Positions 20,535 to 29,816 of a DNA stretch of 64,000 bases are shown piece after piece. This stretch comes from Steroidobacteraceae bacterium (GTDB taxonomy: Bacteria > Pseudomonadota > Gammaproteobacteria > Steroidobacterales > Steroidobacteraceae), in assembly GCA_029266835.1 (NCBI GenBank), contig JAQSWD010000006.1, positions 1-64,000 of the forward strand. Direction: 5' to 3'. Each line of letters opens with the position of its first letter. Positions within the stretch are counted from its first letter, which is position 1. The notes below the pieces were generated by a model. It saw only the letters and a program-made list of their open reading frames with translations. It did no database searches and was not told the origin of the DNA. A program made the position numbers and the translations under genes.

Positions 20535-21527
20535 ATGATACGCATCGGCATCCTTGGAGCGGCGCGAATCGCGCCTCGTGGCATCGTCACTCCGGCCAAC
20601 GAGACGCTGGGCGCCGAAGTCACCGCCATCGCCTCGCGCGATCTGGAACGGGCGCGCGACTTCGCCGCGCAGCACTCCATACCCATGGCCTTTGGCAGTT
20701 ACGCCGAACTCGTCGTCCGCGACGACATCGATCTCGTGTATTGCGCGCTGCCGCCTTCCGCCCACCTCGAGTGGTGCGTCGCCGCGCTCGAAAGCGGCAA
20801 ACATGTGCTCGTGGAAAAACCCTTCGCCAACAACGCGCAGGATGCGGCGGAAATCGTCGCCGCGGCGCGCGCCACCGGCAGATACGCCTTCGAAGGCTTT
20901 CATTACCGCTTTCATCCGCTGTTCGAACGCGCCCTGGCGGCGATTCGCGGCGGCGCCATCGGGCGCATCAATCGCATCGAAGCCACGTTCAATGCCGACC
21001 TGCCGGACAGTCCCGGCGAACTGCGTTACGTCGAAGCGCTGGGTGGCGGTGCGCTCATGGATCTCGGCTGTTACTGCATGCACTGGATCCGCACGATTGC
21101 CGGTGACGAGCCCACCATCACCAGCGCCAACGCGCGCTGTGGCTCGCCCGGTGTCGATCTCGACATCGAAGCGCAGATGGCCTTCACCAGCGGACCCACC
21201 GCTACGCTCAAGTGCTCCATGCAGCCGCAGGATGGCTCGTTGTACCGGCGGCTGCGAGTCCATGGCGATCAGGGAATCCTCGAGATCGAGAACCCGGTGT
21301 CGCCACACTCCGGCGCCACGCTGTCCATCGAAGGGCCGAACTCGCCCATGCCGCAAATCGTTTCGGGCGGCGACACCACGTTCCATTACCAGTTGCGACA
21401 CGTCATGGAAGTACTCGAGGGGCGAGCGCAGCCGCTCACCGGTGGCGACGATGCCATCGGCAACATGCGCGCGATCGATGCCATCTACCGAGCCGCGGGT
21501 CTGCGTCCACGCGGCCTCGCGGACTGA
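20535..21527 (+). CDS. Gfo/Idh/MocA family oxidoreductase
   Basis: A predicted NAD(P)-dependent dehydrogenase, probably acting on a sugar or polyol. The N-terminal Rossmann fold starts MIRIGILGAARIAPRGI and has the family motif HVLVEKPFANN near residue 95. The C-terminal domain includes FEGFHYRFHPLFERAL and GGGALMDLGCYCMHWIR, the usual catalytic region of this family. It resembles trans-dihydrodiol dehydrogenase-like members, but the substrate cannot be assigned. I used the ATG at 20535 rather than 20517 because it puts the glycine motif at the usual distance. It lies six bases upstream of glpK, so co-transcription is likely. Confidence 0.85.
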   Translation: MIRIGILGAARIAPRGIVTPANETLGAEVTAIASRDLERARDFAAQHSIPMAFGSYAELVVRDDIDLVYCALPPSAHLEWCVAALESGKHVLVEKPFANNAQDAAEIVAAARATGRYAFEGFHYRFHPLFERALAAIRGGAIGRINRIEATFNADLPDSPGELRYVEALGGGALMDLGCYCMHWIRTIAGDEPTITSANARCGSPGVDLDIEAQMAFTSGPTATLKCSMQPQDGSLYRRLRVHGDQGILEIENPVSPHSGATLSIEGPNSPMPQIVSGGDTTFHYQLRHVMEVLEGRAQPLTGGDDAIGNMRAIDAIYRAAGLRPRGLAD

Positions 21528-21533
21528 GTCGCG

Positions 21534-23033
21534 ATGAGCGCCGCACGCTACGTGCTCGCGCTCGACCAGGGCACTACCAGCTCGCGCAGTCTGTTGTTCG
21601 ACGCGGAAGGCCGCGTGGTCGCGCTGGCCCAGCGTGAGTTCGCGCAATATTTTCCACAGCCAGGCTGGGTCGAGCACGACGCGAACGAGATCTACGCCAC
21701 CCAGCGCGCGACCATGCTCGAGGTGTTGCGCAAAGCCGATGCCGGCCCACGCGACATCGCGGCGGTCGGCATCACCAACCAGCGCGAGACGACGATTCTC
21801 TGGGATCGCGCCACCGGCGAGCCCTTGGCCAATGCCATCGTCTGGCAGGATCGCCGCACCGCCGCCGCCTGCGACGCACTGCGAGCCGCAGGTCACGAGC
21901 CGGATGTTTCCCACCGCACCGGGCTGCTGTTCGACCCGTATTTCTCGGGCACCAAGCTGGCGTGGCTGCTCGATCATCTGCCGGGTGCGCGGGCGCGTGC
22001 CGAAAGAGGCGAACTCGCCTTCGGCACCATCGACAGCTGGTTGCTGTACAAACTCAGCGGGCATCGGCGTCACGTCACCGATGCGACCAACGCCAGCCGC
22101 ACGTTGTTCTACAACCTGCATACCGGGTCCTGGGACGACGAACTGCTGGCGCTCCTGGACGTGCCGCGCGCCTGCCTCCCGGAGATCGTCGATACCTGCC
22201 TGGACAACGCTTCGGCCATCAGCATCGATCTCGATGGCGTCAATCTACCGGTGACCGGCATCGCCGGCGATCAACAGGCGGCATTGTTCGGCCAGGGCTG
22301 CTGCCTGCCGGGCCTGGCGAAGAACACTTATGGCACGGGGTGCTTCGCGCTCACGTTCACGGGGGCGAAGCCGCGGTTCTCGCGGCACCGCCTGCTTACC
22401 ACGGTGGCCTCGCGGCGCGCGGGCACCAGCCAGTTCGCACTAGAAGGCGGCGTGTTCATGGGCGGCGCCACCGTGCAGTGGTTGCGCGATGGCTTGGGAA
22501 TCATCCAGCGCTCGGACGAAATCGAGGCGCTCGCGGCCAGCGTGCCCGACACCGGCGACGTCTACCTCGTGCCCGCGTTCGCCGGACTCGGCGCCCCGCA
22601 GTGGGACGCCAATGCGCGCGGCCTGCTGATCGGCCTCACGCGCGGCTCGACGCGCGCGCATGTCGCGCGCGCCGCGGTGGAGAGCATCGCTTTCCAGAGC
22701 GCGGACCTCATCGAGGCCATGCAACAGGATTGCCCCCAGCCGTTGACGGAGCTGCGAGTCGATGGCGGCGCGGCACGCAACAACCTGCTCCTGCAATTCC
22801 AGGCGGATCTGCTCGGCGTGCCGGTGCTGCGCCCGGTGAACACCGAGACCACGGCCTTCGGCGCCGCGGCGTTCGCAGGCCTCGGCGTGGGCTTCTGGCA
22901 GTCGCAGGAACAACTGGCGTCCCTCTGGCGGCTCGACCAGCGCTTCGAACCCCGGCTCTCGCGCGATCAGGTCGCCACCCGGCGCGCCCGCTGGCATCAG
23001 GCCATCGAGCGTTCGCGTGGCTGGGCCGGCTGA
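21534..23033 (+). CDS. glpK: Glycerol kinase
   Basis: GlpK phosphorylates glycerol to sn-glycerol 3-phosphate. The 499-residue FGGY-family protein begins with [15 protein letters not shown], then [31 protein letters not shown] and [11 protein letters not shown]. The C-terminal domain has [15 protein letters not shown] and [23 protein letters not shown]. Length is normal. No glpF or glpD is adjacent. Instead it lies between an oxidoreductase and an acid phosphatase gene, a cassette inserted between dapB and dnaJ. Confidence 0.93.
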   Translation: MSAARYVLALDQGTTSSRSLLFDAEGRVVALAQREFAQYFPQPGWVEHDANEIYATQRATMLEVLRKADAGPRDIAAVGITNQRETTILWDRATGEPLANAIVWQDRRTAAACDALRAAGHEPDVSHRTGLLFDPYFSGTKLAWLLDHLPGARARAERGELAFGTIDSWLLYKLSGHRRHVTDATNASRTLFYNLHTGSWDDELLALLDVPRACLPEIVDTCLDNASAISIDLDGVNLPVTGIAGDQQAALFGQGCCLPGLAKNTYGTGCFALTFTGAKPRFSRHRLLTTVASRRAGTSQFALEGGVFMGGATVQWLRDGLGIIQRSDEIEALAASVPDTGDVYLVPAFAGLGAPQWDANARGLLIGLTRGSTRAHVARAAVESIAFQSADLIEAMQQDCPQPLTELRVDGGAARNNLLLQFQADLLGVPVLRPVNTETTAFGAAAFAGLGVGFWQSQEQLASLWRLDQRFEPRLSRDQVATRRARWHQAIERSRGWAG

Positions 23034-23062
23034 CTTTTCATCGTCGTGATAGACATCCGCGC

Positions 23063-23794
23063 ATGAAACTCCGCACGCGATGGTTGGCGGCCACAGGGGC
23101 GGTCCTGCTGCTGTACGGAGCATGGAAGTGGCATGACGACCGCGCCACGCGTTTCCTGGCGGCGGATACCGCGGCCTTCGTGGCAACCTTCGGCGCCCCG
23201 GCCGAGGCCGACTCGGCCGCCACGCGCGCCGAACTCGACGAACTACTGGCCCTGCAGGCCACACGCAGCGCGGAGGAGATGGCCGCGGCGCGCGCCGATC
23301 GCAAGACCGAGGTGCGGCGTTTCTATGGCGCGCTCGGCCTCGACGCCGGGAACCCGCCGCAATTGCCACGCGTGGAAAAATTGGCCGAACGGGTCGAGGA
23401 CGACGTGCGCATCTACGTGCGCGCGGTCAAGGAACACTTCCGGCGGTTGCGCCCCTACGAGATCGAGCCGCGGCTGAAACCCTGCATCGACAACGTGCGA
23501 GGCGACCTTTCCTATCCCAGCGGGCATTCAGCTTTCGGCTGGGCCATGGCCGGAATGCTTTCTGATCTCGTGCCCGAGAAACGCGCGGTCCTGGAAACGC
23601 GCGCTTCGTCGTTTGCGCGGCAACGCGCCGTGTGCGGCGTGCATTTTCCGAGTGATCTCGCGGCCGGCAGGCAGGCGGCTGAACGGGTATTGCTCGCGAT
23701 CCGGGCAACGCCGGAGTACAGAGCTGAATCGGCCGCGGCGGCGGCGGAATTGCGGGGCGTGCTGCGACTGGCTTCGCTGCCGCCCGGGGATTAG
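23063..23794 (+). CDS. Exported PAP2/class A acid phosphatase-like protein
   Basis: A predicted phosphomonoesterase of the PAP2 superfamily. The N-terminus [21 protein letters not shown] is a signal peptide or anchor. The three-part active site is present: [11 protein letters not shown] near residue 122, [11 protein letters not shown] near 151, and [16 protein letters not shown] near 186-200, the last matching SRxxxxxHxxxD except for its first residue. The spacing resembles PhoN-type class A phosphatases of the periplasm. Its stop overlaps the dnaJ stop by three bases on the other strand. Possible supply of glycerol or phosphate to the kinase upstream is only inference. Confidence 0.82.
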   Translation: MKLRTRWLAATGAVLLLYGAWKWHDDRATRFLAADTAAFVATFGAPAEADSAATRAELDELLALQATRSAEEMAAARADRKTEVRRFYGALGLDAGNPPQLPRVEKLAERVEDDVRIYVRAVKEHFRRLRPYEIEPRLKPCIDNVRGDLSYPSGHSAFGWAMAGMLSDLVPEKRAVLETRASSFARQRAVCGVHFPSDLAAGRQAAERVLLAIRATPEYRAESAAAAAELRGVLRLASLPPGD

Positions 23795-24933
23795 CTGGGC
23801 TCGCTCGAAAAGAAGCGCTTCACGCCCTCGAAAAAGCTTTCGCCGCGCGGCGCGTGTTTCTTGCCGCCCTTGTGCACCGATTCCTCGAACTGGCGCAGAA
23901 GGTCCTTCTGCTCGCTGCTCAGATTCACCGGCGTCTCGACGACCACGGTGCAGAACAGATCGCCGCGGGCGCCACCGCGTACCGGCTTCACACCTTTGTC
24001 GCGCAATCTGAAGACACGGCCGGATTGCGTCTCCGACGGAATCTTCAGCGACACCGCGCCATCGAGCGTGGGCACTTCGACGCTGCCACCTAGCACCGCC
24101 GTGGCGAAACTCACGGGCACCTGGCAGGAAAGGTTCTCTCCATCGCGCTCGAATATCTCGTGCTCGCGCACGTGCACTTCGACATACAGATCGCCCGGCG
24201 GGCCGCCATTGCGCCCCGCCTCACCTTCGCCCGAAAGACGTATGCGATCACCGGTGTCCACGCCGGCGGGAATCTTCACTGCCAATCGCTTCGAGCGGCG
24301 CACGCGGCCCTGCCCGAGGCAGGAATCGCAGGGATTCTTGATGATGCTGCCCGTGCCGCGGCAATGCGGACAAGGCTGCTGCAACTGGAAGAAGCCCTGC
24401 GAAATGCGCACCTGGCCGGCGCCATTGCAGGTCTCGCAGGTGACGGGCTTGTGGCCCTTGGCCGCGCCGCTGCCCGCACAGGTGTCGCACTCCATGAGCT
24501 TGGCGACGTCGATCTCCGAGGAGTGACCGAACACCGCCTGCGCGAGGTCCAGTTCGAGCTCGTACTTGAGATCGGCGCCGCGAAACACCTGCCGGCCGCC
24601 GGCGCCACGGCGCCCACCACCGAAGATGTCGCCGAACATCTCGCCGAACATTTCCCCGAACGCATCCGCGCCCTGGAAACCGCCGCGGCCGCCGGCGTTA
24701 CGCTGAGCGTCGATGCCGGCATGCCCGTGCTGATCGTAAACGGCGCGCTTGTCGGCCTCGCAAAGAACTTCGTAGGCCTCCTTGGCCTCCTTGAACTTCT
24801 CTTCGGCCTCTTTATCACCCGGATTGCGGTCCGGGTGATATTTCATGGCCAACCGACGGTAAGCCTTCTTGATGTCGGCTTCGGTCGCGGTGCGGGGAAC
24901 GTCCAGCACCTTGTAATAGTCGCGCTTCGCCAT
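23791..24933 (-). CDS. dnaJ: Chaperone DnaJ
   Basis: DnaJ is the Hsp40 co-chaperone that delivers substrates to DnaK and stimulates its ATPase. The 380-residue type I protein has the J domain with [19 protein letters not shown], a Gly/Phe-rich linker ([17 protein letters not shown]), and four zinc-finger repeats [24 protein letters not shown] and CDSCLGQG, then the substrate-binding C-terminal domains. It starts 30 bases after dnaK and is probably co-transcribed with it. Confidence 0.97.
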   Translation of the reverse strand: MAKRDYYKVLDVPRTATEADIKKAYRRLAMKYHPDRNPGDKEAEEKFKEAKEAYEVLCEADKRAVYDQHGHAGIDAQRNAGGRGGFQGADAFGEMFGEMFGDIFGGGRRGAGGRQVFRGADLKYELELDLAQAVFGHSSEIDVAKLMECDTCAGSGAAKGHKPVTCETCNGAGQVRISQGFFQLQQPCPHCRGTGSIIKNPCDSCLGQGRVRRSKRLAVKIPAGVDTGDRIRLSGEGEAGRNGGPPGDLYVEVHVREHEIFERDGENLSCQVPVSFATAVLGGSVEVPTLDGAVSLKIPSETQSGRVFRLRDKGVKPVRGGARGDLFCTVVVETPVNLSSEQKDLLRQFEESVHKGGKKHAPRGESFFEGVKRFFSSEPS

Positions 24934-24963
24934 TCGGGCTCGTCCCCTCCCGAGGACTAACTA

Positions 24964-26907
24964 TCAGTCTTTCTTCTTGTCCTTGACTTCTTCGAACTCG
25001 GCGTCCACCGCGTCGTCGTTGCCCTTGCCGGACGAATCCGCCGCGCCTGCGGCGCCGCCAGCCGCGGCATCCGGCCCCGCACCACCACCCTGCGCGGCCT
25101 GGGCCTGCTGCATGATGGTGCCCGCGGCGCCGATCAGCGCTTCGAACTTCTTGTCGATGGCGGCCTTGTCGTCACCCTTGAGCGCGGTACGCAGATCCGA
25201 AATGGCGGATTCCACCTTGGCGCGTTCGGCGCCGTCCACCTTGTCGCCCAGGTCCTTGAGTGACTTCTCGACGGAGTGCACCACCTGCTCGGCGCGGTTA
25301 CGAGACTCCACGAGCTCCTTGATCTTCTTGTCTTCCTCGGCATGCGCCTCGGCGTCGGCCACCATGCGCTTGATCTCGTCCTCGGACAGACCCGAAGAAG
25401 CCTTGATGATGATCTTCTGTTCCTTGCCCGTGGTCTTCTCTTTCGCGGACACGTGCATGATGCCGTTGGCATCGATGTCGAACGTGACTTCGATCTGCGG
25501 CTGGCCGCGCGGCATCGGCGGGATGTCCGTGAGGTCGAACTTGCCCAGTGACTTGTTGTCGGCGGCGCGCGTGCGCTCGCCCTGCAACACGTGGATGGTC
25601 ACGGCCGGCTGGCTGTCCGAAGCCGTCGAGTAGACCTTGGTGGCCTTGGTCGGAATCGTCGTGTTCTTCTCGATGATCTTGTCGACCACCGCGCCTTCGG
25701 TCTCGATGCCCAGTGACAACGGCGTCACGTCGAGCAGCAGCACGTCCTTGACGTCGCCCGCGAGCACGCCCGCCTGGATCGCGGCGCCGACAGCGACCGC
25801 TTCATCCGGGTTCACGTCCTTGCGCGGCTCCTTGCCGAAGAACTCCTTCACGTACTTTTGCACCAGCGGCATGCGCGTCTGGCCACCGACGAGGATGACC
25901 TCGGCGATGTCCTGTGTGCCCACGCCGGCATCCTTGAGGGCCGTGCGACAGGGCTCGATGGTGCGCTTGACCAGCTCTTCCACCAGCGACTCGAGTTTTG
26001 CGCGAGTCATCTTGATGTTGAGATGCTTGGGACCGGACGCGTCCGCCGTGATGTACGGCAGGTTCACGTCGGTCTGCTGGCTCGACGACAGCTCGATCTT
26101 GGTCTTCTCCGCGGCTTCCTTGAGGCGCTGCACGGCCAGGGGATCCTTGCGCACGTCGACGCCGGACTCCTTCAGGAATTCATCCGCGAGGAAGTTGATG
26201 ACGCGGTTGTCGAAGTCCTCGCCACCCAGGAAGGTGTCGCCGTTCGTGGAAAGCACTTCAAACTGGCGCTCGCCGTCGATCTCGGCGATCTCGATGACCG
26301 ACACGTCGAAGGTGCCGCCGCCGAGGTCGTACACCACGATCTTGCGGTCCTTCCCAGCCTTGTCGAGGCCGTAGGCCAGCGCGGCCGCGGTGGGTTCATT
26401 GATGATGCGCTTCACTTCGAGGCCCGCGATGCGGCCGGCGTCCTTGGTTGCCTGGCGCTGCGAGTCATTGAAGTAAGCAGGCACGGTGATGACGGCCTCG
26501 GTTACTTCTTCACCGAGGAAATCTTCCGCCGTCTTCTTCATCTTCATGAGCACGCGCGCCGAGACTTCCGGCGGCGCCATTTTCTTGCCCTGGGCTTCCA
26601 CCCAGGCGTCGCCGTTGTCGGCCTTGGCGATCTTGTAGGACACCATGTTGATGTCCTTCTGCACGACAGCGTCGTCGAAGCGACGGCCGATGAGGCGCTT
26701 CACCGCGAACAAGGTGTTCTGCGGGTTGGTCACTGCCTGGCGCTTGGCCGATTGCCCGACCAGCACTTCGTTGTCCTTGGTGAACGCGACGATGGACGGC
26801 GTGGTGCGATCACCCTCGCTGTTCTCGATGACGCGCGGCTTGCCGCTTTCCATGATCGCGACGCAGGAATTGGTGGTTCCCAGATCGATGCCGATTACCT
26901 TGCCCAT
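24964..26907 (-). CDS. dnaK: Chaperone DnaK (Hsp70)
   Basis: DnaK is the ATP-dependent Hsp70 chaperone. The start [17 protein letters not shown] at 26905-26907 has GGAG six bases upstream; the track ORF begins four codons earlier at a GTG. The 647-residue protein shows the nucleotide-binding domain ([27 protein letters not shown]), the interdomain linker [18 protein letters not shown] and the substrate-binding domain. It ends EEVKDKKKD with a Gly/Ala-rich tail. No conserved segment is missing. A sigma-32-type promoter lies just upstream. Confidence 0.98.
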   Translation of the reverse strand: MGKVIGIDLGTTNSCVAIMESGKPRVIENSEGDRTTPSIVAFTKDNEVLVGQSAKRQAVTNPQNTLFAVKRLIGRRFDDAVVQKDINMVSYKIAKADNGDAWVEAQGKKMAPPEVSARVLMKMKKTAEDFLGEEVTEAVITVPAYFNDSQRQATKDAGRIAGLEVKRIINEPTAAALAYGLDKAGKDRKIVVYDLGGGTFDVSVIEIAEIDGERQFEVLSTNGDTFLGGEDFDNRVINFLADEFLKESGVDVRKDPLAVQRLKEAAEKTKIELSSSQQTDVNLPYITADASGPKHLNIKMTRAKLESLVEELVKRTIEPCRTALKDAGVGTQDIAEVILVGGQTRMPLVQKYVKEFFGKEPRKDVNPDEAVAVGAAIQAGVLAGDVKDVLLLDVTPLSLGIETEGAVVDKIIEKNTTIPTKATKVYSTASDSQPAVTIHVLQGERTRAADNKSLGKFDLTDIPPMPRGQPQIEVTFDIDANGIMHVSAKEKTTGKEQKIIIKASSGLSEDEIKRMVADAEAHAEEDKKIKELVESRNRAEQVVHSVEKSLKDLGDKVDGAERAKVESAISDLRTALKGDDKAAIDKKFEALIGAAGTIMQQAQAAQGGGAGPDAAAGGAAGAADSSGKGNDDAVDAEFEEVKDKKKD

Positions 26908-26953
26908 ATCAGACTCCACTCACTCTTTTTGGGTATTGACCCACGTGCCCCCT

Positions 26954-26981
26954 TTCTGGAGCCCGGGTCTTTTGTTTCAAG
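26954..26981 (-). promoter_or_regulatory. Predicted RpoH (sigma-32) promoter of dnaK
   Basis: On the minus strand CTTGAA (26976-26981) is followed, after 14 bases, by CTCCAGAA (26954-26961). This resembles the heat-shock consensus CTTGAA-N13/14-CCCCATNT, with an exact -35 and a weaker -10. The start codon is 47 bases downstream. It implies that dnaKJ can be transcribed separately from grpE. Confidence 0.55.
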
Positions 26982-27001
26982 CGGGAATTCTTCCCTGTTT
27001 G

Positions 27002-27550
27002 CTATTTTGCGGCCGACACGACCACGCGCGCCGGGCGCAACAATCTCCCGTTCAACTGATAGCCGCGTTGGATCACGGTCAGCACGGTATCCGGCGGCGC
27101 ATCGCTGGGCTGCGTCATCATGGCTTCGTGCAGCTCGGGGTTGAATGCCTGCCCTTCCGGATTGATTTCTTCGATCTGGGCTTTCTCGAAGGCCTTCGCC
27201 AGCAGCCGCAGTGTCGCGCTTTGCCCTTCGACGAGGGCCGCCACGTCGCCCTTGGCTGAATTCTGGATGCCCAGCTCGAGGGAGTCCTTCACGCCGATGA
27301 GGTCCTGCGCGAATTTCTCGACGGCGAATTGCCGCGCGCTCTCCAGATCCTTGGCGCCGCGCTTACGCACGTTGTCCACGTCGGCCAGCGCGCGGAGGTA
27401 CTGCTCCCAGTGATTCTTCGCGCGCTCTTCGGCGCCAGCGAGCTCGGTCTTCAGCCTTTCCATTTCCACCAGCTGCACGGCGGTTTCAGGCAGCACTTCT
27501 GTTTTTTCGTCCGATGTCGCGGGAGCGGATGCATTGGTCGGGTCAGCCAT
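27002..27550 (-). CDS. grpE: Nucleotide exchange factor GrpE
   Basis: GrpE releases ADP from DnaK. The start MADPTNASAPATSDEK at 27548-27550 has GAGGT seven bases upstream, giving 182 residues; the track ORF starts four codons earlier. An acidic N-terminus is followed by a long coiled coil (VQLVEMERLKTELAGAEERAKNHWEQYLRALADVDN, quoted only in part by the family) and the C-terminal beta domain with NPELHEAMMTQPSD and VLTVIQRGYQLNGRLLRPA. It lies between hrcA and dnaK and has its own heat-shock promoter. Confidence 0.96.
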   Translation of the reverse strand: MADPTNASAPATSDEKTEVLPETAVQLVEMERLKTELAGAEERAKNHWEQYLRALADVDNVRKRGAKDLESARQFAVEKFAQDLIGVKDSLELGIQNSAKGDVAALVEGQSATLRLLAKAFEKAQIEEINPEGQAFNPELHEAMMTQPSDAPPDTVLTVIQRGYQLNGRLLRPARVVVSAAK

Positions 27551-27605
27551 CAAAGACCTCAATAAAATCAGCTAGTTATGCTTTATCTGCACGAACCGAG
27601 TCGGC

Positions 27606-27634
27606 ATTGTGGGGGCAACGCGCAGTTAATCAAG
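27606..27634 (-). promoter_or_regulatory. Predicted RpoH (sigma-32) promoter of grpE
   Basis: The minus strand reads CTTGAT (27629-27634), a 14-base spacer, then CCCCACAAT (27606-27614). This is close to the sigma-32 consensus in both boxes and spacing. It lies in the 161-base gap between hrcA and grpE, about 55 bases before the grpE start. No CIRCE operator is visible here. Confidence 0.65.
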
Positions 27635-27711
27635 TGCGTCGTTGTCGGCTGCCGCGATGAACAGGCGCAGTGTGGCGCGCTCCCGCCCTGGTCTTGGCCG
27701 CCGGAAGCGCG

Positions 27712-28770
27712 TCAACGGCGTGCGAGAGCGGCGCCGAGAATCTTCGCGGTCACGTCGACGATGGGAATCACGCGTTCGTACGCCATGCGCGTGGGCCCGA
27801 TCACGCCGATGACGCCCACCACTTCGTTGTCCGCGCTGTACGGCGCAGTCACCATGCTGACGTCGTCGAGGATGCGGTAGCCGGATTCCTGGCCGATGAA
27901 AATCTGCACGCCTTCGGCGCGCAGGCTGTGGTCCAGCAGGTTCAGGATGTCGCGTTTCTCGTTGAAGGCTTCGAACAGGCGGCGCAGCTTGTCCACCGAC
28001 GACAATTCGCCCGCGCCCATCAGATTGGTTTCGCCCGCGATCACGTATTCCATGCGCGGGTCTTCAGGTTTGAACACGTGCTCCGCCACGTTGATGGCGT
28101 CCTTCATCATCGAGTTCATGTTTTCGCGCGCTTCGTGCATCTCGCGCAGGATGTCGGCGCGCACCTGCGCCAGCGTCTTTCCGCGGCAGCGCTCGGTGAG
28201 GAAGTTGGCGGCGCGGCGCAACTCGTCCGCGGAGTGATATCGCTCCAGCTGGATGATGCGGTTCTGCACTTCCCGGTCGTTGAAGACCAGGATGACCAGC
28301 ACGCGGTTGTCGGAAAGCCCGACGAACTCCACCTGCGTGATCGACGCCATCTGTGCGCGCGGCAAGGTCACCACGCCCGCCAGGCGCGTGAAGTTCGACA
28401 ACAGCTGTGAAGCGGCGGCGACCAGCGCCTTCGAGTCGTCGCGCGCGGCATCGAGCTGGCGGCGCAGTTCGGCGACCGCGGGATCGTCCTCGGTGGGAGG
28501 CCGCGACTTCAGCAGTGAATCGACGAAGAAGCGATAACCCTTGTCGGTGGGAACGCGCCCGGCCGAGGTATGCGGCGAGCTGACGAACCCCAGCGACTCG
28601 AGGTCCGCGACGATGTTCCGGATGGTGGCGGAGGACAGGGACAACCCCGACTCGCGGGACAAGGATCTCGACCCCACCGGCTGGCCGTCACGGATGTAAC
28701 TGCCCACCAGGACACGGAGCAGCAGCTGTTCGCGTTCGGAAAGTACGTCGTCGGAAGTCTCGTTCGCCAC
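27712..28770 (-). CDS. hrcA: Heat-inducible transcription repressor HrcA
   Basis: HrcA represses heat-shock genes by binding CIRCE operators. The 352-residue protein starts at a GTG (MANETSDDVLSEREQLLLRVLV). It has the N-terminal winged helix (SYIRDGQPVGSRSLSRESGLSLSSATIRNIVADLE), here seen as the family's hallmark, followed by FVSSPHTSAGRVPTDKGYR and the C-terminal domain ending with VIGPTRMAYERVIPIVD. The order hrcA-grpE-dnaK-dnaJ is conserved. No CIRCE repeat is found in the window, so its targets are probably elsewhere, for example groESL. Confidence 0.96.
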   Translation of the reverse strand: MANETSDDVLSEREQLLLRVLVGSYIRDGQPVGSRSLSRESGLSLSSATIRNIVADLESLGFVSSPHTSAGRVPTDKGYRFFVDSLLKSRPPTEDDPAVAELRRQLDAARDDSKALVAAASQLLSNFTRLAGVVTLPRAQMASITQVEFVGLSDNRVLVILVFNDREVQNRIIQLERYHSADELRRAANFLTERCRGKTLAQVRADILREMHEARENMNSMMKDAINVAEHVFKPEDPRMEYVIAGETNLMGAGELSSVDKLRRLFEAFNEKRDILNLLDHSLRAEGVQIFIGQESGYRILDDVSMVTAPYSADNEVVGVIGVIGPTRMAYERVIPIVDVTAKILGAALARR

Positions 28771-28777
28771 GGGTCAA

Positions 28778-28806
28778 AACCTACTTTGCGGTCATCGGAC
28801 CGTCAA
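28778..28806 (-). promoter_or_regulatory. Possible sigma-70 promoter of hrcA
   Basis: On the minus strand TTGACG (28801-28806), a 17-base spacer and TAGGTT (28778-28783) resemble a sigma-70 promoter. The predicted transcription start would fall at or next to the GTG start codon of hrcA, implying a leaderless message. That geometry makes the call uncertain. Confidence 0.35.
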
Positions 28807-28888
28807 GAAAGCGGCCAAGGCCCCAATGGCCGGTTTTCGATGTGATTCAGTGCATTGGCCCCCTGAGGGGCATCTGTTACAAAGCAGC

Positions 28889-29797
28889 ATGGCACTACCG
28901 GCGCAAGCTTGCGCGCTAATAGGCCGATTCAGCGATCCACGCGTCGCGGAATCCGCGTTGACATTGCTCCCCCACCTGAAGAAACGTGGGGTGCAGGCGC
29001 TTTTGCCCACGCCCGATCCATCGAACGAAAACTCGCTCGATGCCGCCGCCGACCTGGCGATCCGTGTGCCGGAATCGGAAATCGCCGAACGTGCGGACCT
29101 GGTCATCGCCATCGGCGGCGACGGCACTCTGCTGTATGCCGCGCGGCTGGTCGCGCATCGCGGCGTTCCGCTCATCGGCATCAACCGCGGCCGCCTGGGT
29201 TTTCTCACCGACGTGCTGCCCCAGGACATGCTGACATCCGTCGATGCCGCGCTCGAAGGGCGTTGCGAGCGCGACGAACGTGCGCTGCTCGAAGCGCGCA
29301 TCGTCAATGGCAAGGGACTGGTCGCCCGGGCTCTGGCGCTGAACGACGTGGTACTGCAGAAGTGGCAGACCGGGCGCATGCTCGATTTCGAAACCTGGAT
29401 CGACGGTGTGTACGTCAATTCGCACGGCGGTGACGGGCTCATCGTCGCGACGTCCACCGGCTCGACCGCGTACGCGCTGTCCTGCGGCGGCCCCATCCTT
29501 TCGCCGCATCTCGATGCGCTGGTGCTCGCGCCCATCTGCCCGCACACGTTGTCCGATCGACCCATCGTGGTTTCGGGCCGCTCGGTGATCTCGGTCAAAC
29601 TCATCGATCGTCCCGATACGCAGGCGCAGGTCACCTGCGACGGCGTGCCGCTGGGCGACCTCGCTCCGGGCACTACGCTCGAGATCCATCCGACGCAGCA
29701 GACGATCACGCTGCTGCATCCGAACAAGTTCGAGTATTACCGCCTGCTGCGCTCCAAGCTCCACTGGGGTCGCGGCGGCTTCGACACCTCCGAGTGA
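28889..29797 (+). CDS. nadK: NAD kinase
   Basis: NadK makes NADP from NAD and ATP. The ATG at 28889 (MALPAQACALIGRFSDPRV) gives 302 residues, close to the family length; the track ORF starts 21 codons earlier. The catalytic GGDGTLL motif is near residue 75, followed by NRGRLGFLTD and NSHGGDGLIVATSTGSTAY, which bind NAD. It is divergent from hrcA and 19 bases upstream of recN, the conserved hrcA/nadK-recN arrangement. Confidence 0.95.
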   Translation: MALPAQACALIGRFSDPRVAESALTLLPHLKKRGVQALLPTPDPSNENSLDAAADLAIRVPESEIAERADLVIAIGGDGTLLYAARLVAHRGVPLIGINRGRLGFLTDVLPQDMLTSVDAALEGRCERDERALLEARIVNGKGLVARALALNDVVLQKWQTGRMLDFETWIDGVYVNSHGGDGLIVATSTGSTAYALSCGGPILSPHLDALVLAPICPHTLSDRPIVVSGRSVISVKLIDRPDTQAQVTCDGVPLGDLAPGTTLEIHPTQQTITLLHPNKFEYYRLLRSKLHWGRGGFDTSE

Positions 29798-29816
29798 GTG
29801 CCCGTCAGGGAAAACC

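Noticed and set aside
19632-22121. 829-residue minus-strand ORF
   Set aside because: Only the last 271 codons are a gene (dapB). The rest is antisense to the Gfo/Idh and glpK genes, which have clear family motifs on the plus strand.
21962-23794. 610-residue plus-strand ORF
   Set aside because: The first two thirds are glpK read in another frame; only the part from 23063, the acid phosphatase, is supported.
26908-28890. CIRCE operators expected with hrcA
   Set aside because: I looked for TTAGCACTC and GAGTGCTAA around hrcA, grpE and dnaK on both strands and found none.
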